Part shown: positions 1 to 6,965 of the stretch, piece after piece
Numbering within the stretch: position 1 is the stretch's first letter
Layout: each line of letters begins with the position of its first letter
Assembly: GCA_934573855.1 (NCBI GenBank)
Contig: CAKTMF010000011.1
Location: forward strand, 1 to 46,642
Length of the DNA stretch: 46,642 bases
Reading direction: 5' to 3'
Source: an uncultured Oscillospiraceae bacterium
GTDB taxonomy: Bacteria > Bacillota > Clostridia > Oscillospirales > Oscillospiraceae
Notes under the pieces: generated by a model
What the model saw: the letters and a program-made list of their open reading frames with translations, nothing else
What the model was told of the DNA's origin: nothing
Database searches by the model: none
Translations under genes and position numbers: made by a program

Positions 1-185
1 GAGCGGGAAATGTCCATTTGTGCGGCACACTGCTCGTGGGTTTGCTGCTCCAAGTCAACCAGCCGAATGACCTCGTATTCGTCCAGCGTCAGCAGGATCG
101 GCTCGACATCCTCGCTCCCGTTGGGGCAGAATCTATCGACTTGCGGTGCGTCACAAATCCGACGGCACCGTGGCGGTCTTGGCAT
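1..185 (-). CDS. DUF134 (UPF0251) family DNA-binding protein, N-terminal part
   Basis: This minus-strand gene starts with ATG at 185 and runs off the left edge, leaving 61 codons. The peptide opens MPRPPRCRRIC, followed by a Cys-Pro-(D/N)-G segment, the LTLDEYEVIRLVDLE stretch and HEQCAAQMDISR, which is the family signature leading into a helix-turn-helix. Members are small predicted transcription regulators, often beside NifX/NifB-like iron-molybdenum cofactor proteins; that neighbour would lie outside the window. A strong AAAGGAGG site sits 8 bases before the ATG, and a promoter at 219-247 fits it. The family call is firm; the regulatory target is unknown. Confidence 0.88.
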   Translation of the reverse strand, partial: MPRPPRCRRICDAPQVDRFCPNGSEDVEPILLTLDEYEVIRLVDLEQQTHEQCAAQMDISR

Positions 186-206
186 GGACACACCCTCCTT
201 TGTTTC

Positions 207-247
207 CGGTATATACCGATTATAACGCCTTGGGCAGAAAAAAACAA
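207..247 (-). promoter_or_regulatory. Promoter with palindromic site for the DUF134 gene
   Basis: Read on the minus strand, a -35 TTGTTT (242-247) and a -10 TATAAT (219-224) are separated by 17 bases. Directly downstream, at the expected transcription start, lies the perfect 12-base palindrome CGGTATATACCG (207-218). Its position suggests an operator, possibly for autoregulation by the helix-turn-helix protein it precedes; that role is inferred. Confidence 0.7.
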
Positions 248-488
248 TACAGATTTTTCAAAAGCCGCTGCAATTTCCGTCCTCATATAGATACAGGCAG
301 ATATTCGGAGTCGAAAGGAACATGTGAGCCATGTTCGTACTGTCAGATTATCTACATTTGACAGGACTTCGCAGGGCATGATGAATGTGCTTGGATTCAT
401 TTTGAGTTTAGTTTACATGCAAGCCGTTCACGGATGGTTGTCCACCTATGAACGGCTTGTAAATTCTCAAAATTTTTTTAGTCCCTAC
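248..488. other. Non-coding stretch between DUF134 gene and recombinase remnant
   Basis: No convincing gene is seen here. Base composition is clearly more AT-rich than the rest of the window. The notable structure is an 11-base perfect inverted repeat (CAAGCCGTTCA at 420-430 and TGAACGGCTTG at 449-459) with an 18-base loop, and a T-run some 14 bases further on. The open frame from 324 through this stretch shows no recombinase homology until 489, so the sequence is probably what replaced the recombinase N-terminus. Confidence 0.5.
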
Positions 489-1922
489 TTGACACAAGAA
501 GACCTATCCCGACTTGGGCGTGACTATATTACCGTCGGGCAATACACGGACATCTATTTCCCGGATCATAATGTTCGTTTTATTGCAATCAACGATTTAG
601 TTGACAGCGATGAGGGAGAAAACGAGATTGCCCCATTTAAGAATGTAATGAACGAAATGTATGCCCGTGACATCAGCCGCAAGGTGCGTTCGGCGCACTG
701 TATCCGTGGTACTTCCGGGGAACCGTTATCTCAACCGCTGTATGGGTATATGAAAAGTCCCGAAAATAAAAAGAAGTGGATCATAGACCTCGAAGCAGCG
801 GCTGTGGTAAAGGATATTTTCAAGATGACCTTAGAGGGCAAGGGCGCCGAAACGATTGCCCGCATCTTGCAGGAGAAAAAGGTGCTTGTCCCGATGGCAT
901 ATTGGCAAAGCAAAGGGCTGCCGAGAGGCGGCAAGAAAACGCAGCCGAATCCGTACAAATGGTGTAAGACGACGGTATCCAAAATTCTTACGCAGCAGGA
1001 ATACTGCGGGGATATTATCAATTTTAAGACCTGCTCTAAATCCTTCAAGAACAAAACAAGGTATGCTAATCCCGAGGACAAGTGGGCGATTTTCAAAAAT
1101 GTCCACGAACCGATCATTGACCGTGAGGTGTTTGAACAGGTGCAAAAACTGATCGGCAAAACCCGCCGCCGTAATCCGAAGCCGGAAAATTGGGAACGCA
1201 ATATGTTCTGCGACTTGCTTTACTGCGCCGATTGCGGACGGAAACTATGGTTTAACATTAAGCACGATAAGGAAGATATTCCGTTCTTTATGTGCGGCAA
1301 TTATCACGGCAACCGAGGAACTTGCAGTTCAACCCATTACCTCAGAGCCGACGCTATTGAGCAGGTGGTAATGCTGGAACTTCGCCGCTTATCCAAATGT
1401 CTGTGCGATGACGAAGAAAGCTTTGCTATGCTGCTTGCCGATAAAACCAATGCAGATATTCTCAAAGAGAAAAAATACATTGAGGGTGAGCTGCAAAAGT
1501 GTATTGTTCGCAGTGAGCAGGTAGCGGAGCTGTGCATTAAGTGCTATGAGGACAATGTATCGGGCAAGCTGAGCGACGAGATGTTTATGCGGTTTTCGGG
1601 CAAGTACGAGACGGAACGCTTGGAATTGAAAGAGAAAATCTCCGCATACCGTAAACGCTTGTCGGAGGTGGATGAAATGCAGCTCGGAAAAGAGAAATTC
1701 ATTGCCGCCGTTCGGAAATTTATGCAAAGGGATAAGCTGACTGCACCGCTGCTGCTGGAACTCATTGACCGCATAGATGTGTACTAAGTGACCGGGACGG
1801 GCAAAAACCGCAAACAAATGATAAAGATACACTATAAGTTTGTAGGGTATCTGGAACTGCCGAACCTTTGGAACAGACACAACTACCGAGAAGAAACCCG
1901 CAAGGGCGTTGCCGTAGAATAA
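489..1922 (+). pseudogene. Large serine recombinase, N-terminally deleted and with an in-frame stop
   Basis: The frame encodes a clostridial transposon-type serine recombinase from the DLSRLGRDYITVGQ motif onward. It keeps the rest of the resolvase domain, the recombinase domain (PLYGYMKSPENKKKW), the zinc ribbon (CDLLYCADCGRKLWF followed by CGNYHGNRGTC) and a coiled-coil C-terminus. The first ~90 residues, including the catalytic Ser region, are missing and replaced by unrelated sequence. A TAA at 1785-1787 interrupts the C-terminus where relatives have Glu in VYEVTGTGKN. Reading on in frame gives VTGTGKNRK and later KFVGYLELP and TRKGVAVE up to the next stop at 1922. Loss of the active site plus a nonsense codon indicates a dead gene, probably the relic of an integrated conjugative or mobilizable element near tRNA-Pro. 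Family assignment is from recall of relatives. Confidence 0.85.
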
Positions 1923-1946
1923 TGTTCCGAACGCACAATCGGCATA

Positions 1947-1974
1947 ATAAAAAAGAGCAGGACGACTCCTGCTC
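1947..1974 (-). terminator. Intrinsic terminator (minus strand)
   Basis: On the minus strand GAGCAGGA and TCCTGCTC form an 8-base-pair stem with a 4-base loop, followed directly by six T. It is the second terminator downstream of tRNA-Pro and may have belonged to the inserted element. Confidence 0.75.
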
Positions 1975-1995
1975 ATACATACAAAGAGGTACAAA

Positions 1996-2052
1996 AAGGC
2001 AAAAAGAAATCGAGTGTCCTCATCCAACTCTCAGGTTGGTTAAGAACACTCG
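1996..2052 (-). terminator. Terminator of tRNA-Pro
   Basis: On the minus strand, CGAGTGT and CCAAC segments at 2030-2052 pair with their complements at 2011-2027, giving a long stem with one internal mismatch region and a short loop. A T-rich run (TTTCTTTTT) follows. It lies just 3' of the tRNA gene. Confidence 0.75.
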
Positions 2053-2055
2053 ATA

Positions 2056-2131
2056 TGGTCGGAGTGACGGGATTCGAACCCACGACCTCTTGGTCCCGAA
2101 CCAAGCGCGCTACCAGCTGCGCTACACCCCG
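2056..2131 (-). tRNA. tRNA-Pro (anticodon CGG)
   Basis: The minus-strand sequence folds as a 76-base cloverleaf with an encoded CCA end. The acceptor stem is CGGGGTG with CACTCCG (one G-U pair), the anticodon stem is CTTGG/CCAAG around a TTCGGGA loop, and the T-arm contains GGGTTCGAATCCC. Anticodon CGG reads CCG proline codons. Discriminator base is A. Confidence 0.97.
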
Positions 2132-2175
2132 AAATATCTGATCACTGCCGGACGGCATTCCGTCACAGCCCATAC

Positions 2176-2204
2176 ATTATAATTGGCGGCACGCCGCTTG
2201 TCAA
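2176..2204 (-). promoter_or_regulatory. Consensus promoter for tRNA-Pro
   Basis: On the minus strand a perfect TTGACA (2199-2204) and a perfect TATAAT (2176-2181) are 17 bases apart, ending about 45 bases before the mature tRNA 5' end. This is the best sigma-A match in the window. Confidence 0.88.
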
Positions 2205-2265
2205 GACAAAAGTGTTATATGAACGCCGCTTTCGCAATATACTTTCCAGCGGGGGAGGTGGGGAC

Positions 2266-2493
2266 GTGAAGCGGAACAGACTGTACGCGCTGCTTTTTGC
2301 CGTGCTCACGGCGATAAAGCTGCTCATGCCGTATGCGCCGGCAAGGCTGGAGAGCGGGCTTTCAAGACTTTTCGGTGGCAGCGAACTGACGGAGCTTGCT
2401 GAGGCGATCAGCCGAAAAATAACGGGGACGGATAGTGAAGATACGGTCCCCGCCGCAGAGCTGACGGAGGCCCCGGAGGGCGGTCCGGCATGA
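2266..2493 (+). CDS. Small membrane-anchored protein, possible SpoIVFA-like partner
   Basis: A 75-residue protein starting at GTG 2266, chosen because GGAGGTG lies just upstream; longer readings have no ribosome-binding site. Residues 1-20 form a basic start (KRNRLY) plus a hydrophobic segment (ALLFAVLTAIKLL), so one N-terminal membrane helix is likely, followed by a short polar, acidic tail. Its stop overlaps the start of the next gene (ATGA), implying translational coupling with the M50 protease. In Bacillus, spoIVFA immediately precedes spoIVFB and its product holds the protease in a complex; by position this protein could be a minimal counterpart, but it lacks the LytM domain and I see no direct sequence match. 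Function unknown. Confidence 0.7.
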   Translation: MKRNRLYALLFAVLTAIKLLMPYAPARLESGLSRLFGGSELTELAEAISRKITGTDSEDTVPAAELTEAPEGGPA

Positions 2494-3068
2494 GACTGAA
2501 GATCGAGCCGGGCGCCGTCGTCGCGGCGTCGCTCGTATACTTTTTTTCCGACTGGACGGAGATCACGGCTACGGCCGCCGCCATTGCCGTACACGAGCTG
2601 GGTCATCTTGCGGCGCTGAGGGCATTCCGGCTCGACGTGTGTTCCCTCAGAGCCGAGCTGAGCGGCATGTGTATCAGCTATCGCGGCGAAGGAGGAACAG
2701 CGGCAAATATCATTGCGGCCGCGGCCGGGCCGCTGATGGGGCTGCTCTACGCGCTCACGGCCTCAAGGGTGAACGCCGCGACAGGGGAGGCATGGTTCGC
2801 GCTCTCCTCCGGGATAAGCTGTATACTCTCGCTGTTCAATCTCCTGCCGATAATGCCGCTGGACGGGGGACGGATACTTTCGGAGATACTCACGGCAATC
2901 TGCGGAGAGACGCGTGCGGCGCGGGCGTCTCTCGCGGCCGGAACGGTGCTTTCGGTGGCGCTGTTCGCGTGGGGCGTGTGGTGTCTTGCTGTGCGGCGCG
3001 ATATCACGGTATACGCCGCCGGGGCGTGGCTGCTGGTTTTGCAGCTGAAAGACCTCTCACAGGCCTGA
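2490..3068 (+). CDS. M50 family intramembrane metalloprotease (SpoIVFB-like)
   Basis: A 192-residue multi-pass membrane protein of the site-2 protease family. The zinc-binding HELGH is at residues 35-39 within a hydrophobic helix, and the third ligand motif N-L-L-P...L-D-G-G-R is at 117-128 (Asp125). Four to six membrane segments are apparent. SpoIVFB of Bacillus cleaves pro-sigma-K during sporulation; this protein lacks the C-terminal CBS domain of the 288-residue Bacillus enzyme, so it is a compact version. It overlaps the upstream small gene by 4 bases. A BofA-family gene lies in the same window (38717-38965), which is consistent with a sigma-K-type control circuit, though substrate identity is inferred only. 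Confidence 0.88.
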   Translation: MRLKIEPGAVVAASLVYFFSDWTEITATAAAIAVHELGHLAALRAFRLDVCSLRAELSGMCISYRGEGGTAANIIAAAAGPLMGLLYALTASRVNAATGEAWFALSSGISCILSLFNLLPIMPLDGGRILSEILTAICGETRAARASLAAGTVLSVALFAWGVWCLAVRRDITVYAAGAWLLVLQLKDLSQA

Positions 3069-3181
3069 CCGGGCCGCCGGAGGCTCCCGCCGCGCGCCGC
3101 TCTCGCCGCCATAGACCCGGTCAATCTGAGTATAGAGCATGCTACGCGCGTAATTTGACGCTTGTGCGCTTCTTTTTACTA

Positions 3182-3210
3182 TTGAAATTTGTTTTGAAAG
3201 ATGTTATACT
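3182..3210 (+). promoter_or_regulatory. Promoter for tRNA-Gly(CCC)
   Basis: TTGAAA (3182-3187) and TATACT (3205-3210) are 17 bases apart, ending 19 bases before the tRNA 5' end. Confidence 0.78.
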
Positions 3211-3229
3211 CTCACAGTAAGCAGAACAG

Positions 3230-3303
3230 GCAGGGTTGGTATATCGGTATTACTCTAGCTTCCCAAGCTAGCTAGGCGGGTTCGACTCCCGTACCCTGCT
3301 CCA
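3230..3303 (+). tRNA. tRNA-Gly (anticodon CCC)
   Basis: A 74-base cloverleaf with encoded CCA. The acceptor stem is GCAGGGT/ACCCTGC, the anticodon stem is CTAGC/GCTAG around TTCCCAA, and the T-arm holds GGGTTCGACTCCC. Anticodon CCC reads GGG. A second glycine tRNA with anticodon GCC is at 46008. Confidence 0.97.
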
Positions 3304-3543
3304 TGTCGGAGCGTAGTCCGCTCCGCTCGAGATCCGGCAGTCCTTTCGAAGCTGCCGGATCCTTTGTCTGCGCTCTCTTGCCGTTCCTTTCCGAATCAAA
3401 CCCGCTCTGCTGGGTTTTGGCCCGGTTTTTGTTTTGTCCTCAAAATCAACAGCCCTTGCCGCTCTCTATCGAGGATAACGCTTTTGCGTCGTCAACGTTT
3501 ACCTGTATCTGTATGATCGTACTCATTCGGCACTATCCTCCGC
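3304..3543 (+). other. Non-coding spacer with hairpins after tRNA-Gly
   Basis: No gene is supported. A hairpin pairs GATCCGGCAG (3331-3340) with CTGCCGGATC (3352-3361) and is followed by CTTTG, so it may terminate the tRNA transcript weakly. A smaller one pairs GGAGCG with CGCTCC just after the tRNA. The frame open across this stretch has no ribosome-binding site and runs through these hairpins. Confidence 0.5.
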
Positions 3544-3572
3544 TTGCAATCTGGCATATAGCCTGCTATAAT
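3544..3572 (+). promoter_or_regulatory. Promoter for the small gene at 3598
   Basis: TTGCAA (3544-3549) and a perfect TATAAT (3567-3572) are 17 bases apart. The predicted start of transcription leaves a leader of about 20 bases before the GTG codon. Confidence 0.75.
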
Positions 3573-3597
3573 GGATACATAGAAAGGAGTTGATATC

Positions 3598-3864
3598 GTG
3601 AATTGGGATGAATCTCAGATGGCTGCTTCGGCGTTCGCCAAAGGGCATGGCGGTATGTCTCTCGGCGATCAGTGGAGTTTGGCCGCTATGCTCCGCGAGG
3701 GAACAAACTCGAAATGTGCGCCCACAGCTCCGACTTCTAACTCTCAAAAGGACCGCAAGCCTAGTGAGTTGTCCAAGGAGGCGTTCGGTGTTCTGAAGGC
3801 AACTTCTATACTTCTCTCTTCTTTTTGCGCTATCGTATGGCTCATCATCTGGTTAGTTAAATAA
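3598..3864 (+). CDS. Small protein with a C-terminal membrane helix, unknown function
   Basis: An 88-residue protein starting at GTG 3598, selected because AAAGGAG (3583-3589) sits 8 bases upstream and a good promoter precedes it. Residues 1-60 are polar and Ser/Gly/Lys-rich; residues ~62-87 are strongly hydrophobic (ATSILLSSFCAIVWLIIW), ending in LVK. This is a tail-anchored topology. Codon use is more AT-rich than the flanking core genes and it stands alone with its own promoter and a terminator downstream (4017-4052), suggesting an acquired or lineage-specific gene. I do not recognise the family. Confidence 0.65.
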   Translation: MNWDESQMAASAFAKGHGGMSLGDQWSLAAMLREGTNSKCAPTAPTSNSQKDRKPSELSKEAFGVLKATSILLSSFCAIVWLIIWLVK

Positions 3865-3970
3865 CCTCAAATCCCGCGTCCCTGAGCGCGTCCGCAAGGT
3901 CGCTGTCTGCGCCGCCGTTGTCCGCATATTTCCCACACCCATGGTCCATGAACTCGCACAGGCCCGGTCG
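3857..3970 (-). pseudogene. Possible C-terminal relic of an unidentified gene
   Basis: On the minus strand, a 37-codon frame bounded by a stop on the left side of translation reads RPGLCEFMDHGCGKYADNGG, then a D/A-rich stretch ending AGFEVI and a stop. The amphipathic, Gly/Asp/Ala-rich pattern and codon bias resemble a genuine protein end, but there is no start or ribosome-binding site. It overlaps the stop of the small plus-strand gene. I cannot name the family; it may be chance. Confidence 0.25.
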
Positions 3971-4016
3971 CTAAAGCCGCGCTTACTGTACGAAAAGATT
4001 TTTTTCTGAATTTGAA

Positions 4017-4052
4017 GAAGTCCCTGACTATTTGCCGGGGACTTCGTTTTTT
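4017..4052 (+). terminator. Intrinsic terminator
   Basis: GAAGTCCC (4017-4024) pairs with GGGGACTTC (4037-4045), followed by G and six T. A second small hairpin made of the T-run and an A-run (TTTTTTCAC/GTGAAAAAA, 4047-4069) follows at once and could act on the opposite strand. Confidence 0.8.
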
Positions 4053-4072
4053 CACCGGAAGTGAAAAAAATA

Positions 4073-4100
4073 TTGCAAAACGTAGGCGGTATGCTATAAT
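4073..4100 (+). promoter_or_regulatory. Promoter for the sugar symporter gene
   Basis: TTGCAA (4073-4078) and TATAAT (4095-4100) are 16 bases apart. The leader to the ATG at 4157 is about 50 bases. Confidence 0.75.
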
Positions 4101-4156
4101 ATCTCACATCAATTTACAGTGCTAAATTGCAGAACAAAGAGAGAGGATATTCCGGC

Positions 4157-5527
4157 ATGAACAAGATAGAGAAACTGAAATTTTCCGAGAAGCTCGGCTT
4201 CGGCAGCTTCTCCACGGCGTCGAACATCGTCTACCAGTTCAAGAGCATGTATTACCTGTTCTTCCTGACGAACGTCCTGCACATCTCCATGGCGACAGCG
4301 GGCATTCTCCTGTCGGCTGGAATCGTGTGGGACGCGGTCAACGACCCGCTGGTGGGCTATTACTCCGTCAACCACCGCTTCAAAAACGGCGAGCGCGTCC
4401 GTCCATTCGCTCTCTGGTACGCGGTCCCGTGGGCAGTGACGACGGTGCTGATATTCACGAACTTCCATGTGAACGACACCATGACCATCGTCATCGCGTC
4501 CGTGGCGTACTTCGCGTTCGAGCTTATGAACACCTTCACCGCCATACCCTATAACTCCATGGGCAGTCTCGCGACCAATAACGACGCCGACCGCCGCAGC
4601 ATAAACATCAGCCGCAATATCGGCGGCTGCGTGGGTACGGCTATCGGCGCGGTGGCGTGCATGCCGCTCCTCAAGCTCTTCGGCGCGCTCGACGCCAAGG
4701 GCAACCTTATCGACGCGGCGGGCAGCCGAGGCTTCTTCCTCGCGGCGTCGGTCATGGGTGTTATATGCATTATCGGCTGCCTCATCCACTACTTCACCAC
4801 CAAGGAGCGCGTGGAGCCTGAAAACGACAGCGACGAGCATATCGGCATGATCGAGGCCTTCAAGGTCATGTACAGCTACAAGCCCTTTGTGATGAACACC
4901 CTGTACATACTGGTCTACGGCATAATTAACCTCCTCATCATGAGCTGCCTGACCTATTACTGCACCTATGTCATGGGTTCGACCGCTGCCGTCACCCCGA
5001 TACAGGCGGTCTACCTCCTTATGTCGCTCCTGACCAGCGCCGTGGCCGGCGCGATAGACAGAAAGCTCGGCCGGAAAAAGACCATGCTGCTCGCGGCCGT
5101 GTTCTATGTTCTGGGCAAGGTCTGGTTCATCTTCGACCCCTACTCCATGGGCGCTATCTATGTGAACGCGATAACCATGGGCGTTGCCTCGGCGATAACC
5201 TTTATCATGTTCAACACCAACCGCAACAACCTCTCCGACCTTATCGAGTGGCACGGCGGCAGACGTATGGACGGCATGATCGGCACGGCGGACAACCTCG
5301 CCACCAAGCTGGGCGAGGCGCTCGCGGCGCAGATGATGACGGGCGCGCTGGCGTACTTCGGCTTCAGCACCGAGACGGCGGTGCAGAGCGCCTCCGCGGT
5401 CAACGCGATAAACGCCATGCTCGGCTGGGTACCCGCGCTCCTCGGCGTTATAATGTTCGTCATCATCCTTTTCATGGACATAGACAAGGACATGGAAAAG
5501 ATGAACGCGGAGCGGTCAAAAAAGTAA
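4157..5527 (+). CDS. GPH-family sugar:cation symporter (MFS)
   Basis: A 456-residue membrane protein with about 12 hydrophobic segments, matching the glycoside-pentoside-hexuronide:cation symporter family (MelB, XylP, UidB relatives). Family traits visible are the N-terminal EKLGFGSFSTASN stretch, WDAVNDPLVGYYSVN (the conserved D-P-x-x-G motif in helix 2), the central RRSINISRNIGG loop and a second-half DRKLGRKKT. The start at ATG 4157 follows AGAGAGGAT; the upstream TTG in frame lacks a site. It probably imports an oligosaccharide or glycoside with Na+ or H+. No glycosidase or regulator accompanies it, so the substrate cannot be inferred. Confidence 0.88.
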   Translation: MNKIEKLKFSEKLGFGSFSTASNIVYQFKSMYYLFFLTNVLHISMATAGILLSAGIVWDAVNDPLVGYYSVNHRFKNGERVRPFALWYAVPWAVTTVLIFTNFHVNDTMTIVIASVAYFAFELMNTFTAIPYNSMGSLATNNDADRRSINISRNIGGCVGTAIGAVACMPLLKLFGALDAKGNLIDAAGSRGFFLAASVMGVICIIGCLIHYFTTKERVEPENDSDEHIGMIEAFKVMYSYKPFVMNTLYILVYGIINLLIMSCLTYYCTYVMGSTAAVTPIQAVYLLMSLLTSAVAGAIDRKLGRKKTMLLAAVFYVLGKVWFIFDPYSMGAIYVNAITMGVASAITFIMFNTNRNNLSDLIEWHGGRRMDGMIGTADNLATKLGEALAAQMMTGALAYFGFSTETAVQSASAVNAINAMLGWVPALLGVIMFVIILFMDIDKDMEKMNAERSKK

Positions 5528-5542
5528 AACTGAAAAAAGAGC

Positions 5543-5576
5543 TGCGCCGGGCGGAGGGTGTCTCCCGTCCGGCGCA
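5543..5576 (+). terminator. Hairpin terminator after the symporter gene
   Basis: TGCGCCGGGCGGAG pairs with CTCCCGTCCGGCGCA with one mismatch around a short loop. The following bases (TTACTTAATTT) give only a modest T-tract; an A-run on the 5' side would serve the other strand. Confidence 0.6.
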
Positions 5577-5610
5577 TTACTTAATTTCCATTAAATGTGC
5601 TTTACTCTTC

Positions 5611-5638
5611 TTGACATTACCCGGCCGGCAGATATAAT
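5611..5638 (+). promoter_or_regulatory. Consensus promoter for the surface protein gene
   Basis: Perfect TTGACA (5611-5616) and perfect TATAAT (5633-5638), 16 bases apart. Confidence 0.82.
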
Positions 5639-5681
5639 TGGAAGCGTGGTCAGCGCAAAATAAGGATAAACGGAGCGAAAA

Positions 5682-6746
5682 ATGAAAAAGAAAAAAATCA
5701 TCTCTGTTTTGTTGACGGCAATCGCACTTCTCTGTATCATTCCGGGTACGGCGTATGCCGCGTATATTAAAAACGCGAATGTGAACGACAGCGTGAAATG
5801 GGTGTTCGACGCCTCGGGCATGAGCGGCGAGCCGTGGATAAGCTCCGGCTCCATGCCGGCCGGACTGACGCTCTCGGCGGGGGACGGCAGCTTTACGATC
5901 TCGGGTACTCCGACCGCGGGCGGCTCGTTCTATGTCACGGTCTCCTATACTCTCTCCAATGGGGAGACGGCCGGGCAGGACATTTATATCACGATAAAGG
6001 GGTCCGACGCACCGACTCCAACGCAAACCCCGTCGATCATCTTCGGCGACGCGCCCAAAATAACTAAGCATCCCGGTCTTGAGTATGTGTACGAGGGCGG
6101 CGAGTGTATCTTCACGTCATATGCTGACGACGCGGAATCCGTAGACTGGTATTTTGAAAAGGGCAGCGAGAATATCCGCGCGCAGGAGGCCTATACTAAG
6201 TTTTCCGGGCTCTCCGTGGTCGGCTTTGATGATAATATCATCGAGCTTTACAACATTCCGATTTCCATGGACGGCTGGAAGATATACAGCGTATTCTACG
6301 GCCCCGGCGGAAGCACTCAGTCAGAGCGCGCAGACCTGCACGTCATGAAGGCGACGCCAAAGCCAACGCCGACGCCCACGCCCACGCCCAAACCGACCGT
6401 AGCGCCGACCCCGACGCCTACTCCCGTTCCGACCCCGACGCCGGCTCCCGAGCCGAACGTCACGCCGACAGTGAATACGGACGAGCCGTTTTCTGGCGAC
6501 GGAGTCCTTACCACTCCCTCGCCGTCGGACAACGGCGGCACCGACGGCAGCGGCTCTGCGAACGGTGGCGTACTCGTATCGCGGGACAGCAATTCCACCC
6601 TTATCATTTTCATTGGGGCGGTGCTTATCGTCACCATGATATGCGGCACCGTGTTCTACCTGTACCTCACGCGCGACAAGCAGCAGGGGAGGAGACCGCG
6701 CGGCGGTAACGACGACGATGACGATGATGACGATGACTACGTCTGA
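5682..6746 (+). CDS. Cell-surface protein: Ig-like domains, Pro/Thr stalk, membrane anchor, poly-Asp tail
   Basis: A 354-residue single-pass surface protein. Residues 1-26 are a signal peptide (KKKK, hydrophobic core, AYA cleavage). Residues ~30-105 carry a putative Ig motif (MPAGLTLSAGDGSFTISGTP), followed by a second beta-rich Ig-like region (~120-223). Residues ~225-260 are a Pro-Thr repeat stalk, then a Gly/Ser-rich segment. A membrane helix at ~300-323 is followed by basic residues and a cytoplasmic run of nine Asp ending YV. It has its own promoter and terminator, so it is monocistronic. A surface adhesin or binding protein is likely, but the ligand is unknown. The tail topology is inferred from the positive residues after the helix. 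Confidence 0.8.
   Translation: MKKKKIISVLLTAIALLCIIPGTAYAAYIKNANVNDSVKWVFDASGMSGEPWISSGSMPAGLTLSAGDGSFTISGTPTAGGSFYVTVSYTLSNGETAGQDIYITIKGSDAPTPTQTPSIIFGDAPKITKHPGLEYVYEGGECIFTSYADDAESVDWYFEKGSENIRAQEAYTKFSGLSVVGFDDNIIELYNIPISMDGWKIYSVFYGPGGSTQSERADLHVMKATPKPTPTPTPTPKPTVAPTPTPTPVPTPTPAPEPNVTPTVNTDEPFSGDGVLTTPSPSDNGGTDGSGSANGGVLVSRDSNSTLIIFIGAVLIVTMICGTVFYLYLTRDKQQGRRPRGGNDDDDDDDDDYV
6354..6460 (+). repeat. Pro-Thr codon repeat (stalk)
   Basis: Tandem degenerate ACGCC(G/C) hexamers encode (P-T)n with occasional K, V and A substitutions. Such tracts form extended wall-spanning stalks and can vary in length by slippage. Confidence 0.85.
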
Positions 6747-6761
6747 TAAAGCATGATATCA

Positions 6762-6796
6762 CGCCCGCAGGAACGTTTTCTTCCTGCGGGCGTTTT
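6762..6796 (+). terminator. Intrinsic terminator of the surface protein gene
   Basis: A 12-base-pair perfect stem (CGCCCGCAGGAA/TTCCTGCGGGCG) with a 7-base loop is followed by TTTT. Confidence 0.85.
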
Positions 6797-6891
6797 CTGC
6801 GCTTTCACGCGCAATTTTAATGCGACCTGCATAAAAAAATAATGCGCGGCATAGAAAATATGGAGAAAATTTGAAAAACACACAATTTATG

Positions 6892-6920
6892 TAGAAATCC
6901 GCGCAGACATGTGTTATACT
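6892..6920 (+). promoter_or_regulatory. Probable promoter for the Nudix gene
   Basis: TATACT (6915-6920) has TAGAAA 17 bases upstream (6892-6897), a weak -35. It ends 45 bases before the ATG. Confidence 0.45.
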
Positions 6921-6965
6921 CAGACTGTGATTATGTAAATCAATGAAATTATGCGGAGCTGGTAA

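Noticed and set aside
1868..2182. Plus-strand frame running over tRNA-Pro
   Set aside because: It consists of the recombinase tail, two terminators and the antisense of a tRNA; not a protein gene.
3303..3593. 96-codon plus-strand frame starting at the tRNA-Gly 3' end
   Set aside because: The start is formed by the CCA end of the tRNA, there is no ribosome-binding site, and the frame runs through two hairpins and the promoter of the next gene.
4109..5254. Long minus-strand open frame (381 codons) antisense to the sugar symporter
   Set aside because: His/Val/Asp/Arg-rich low-complexity translation mirrors the codon bias of the real gene on the other strand; no ribosome-binding site or family motif.
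6354..6460. Short tandem repeats considered as a CRISPR-like array
   Set aside because: The repeats are hexamers in phase with Pro-Thr codons, with no spacers and no cas genes.
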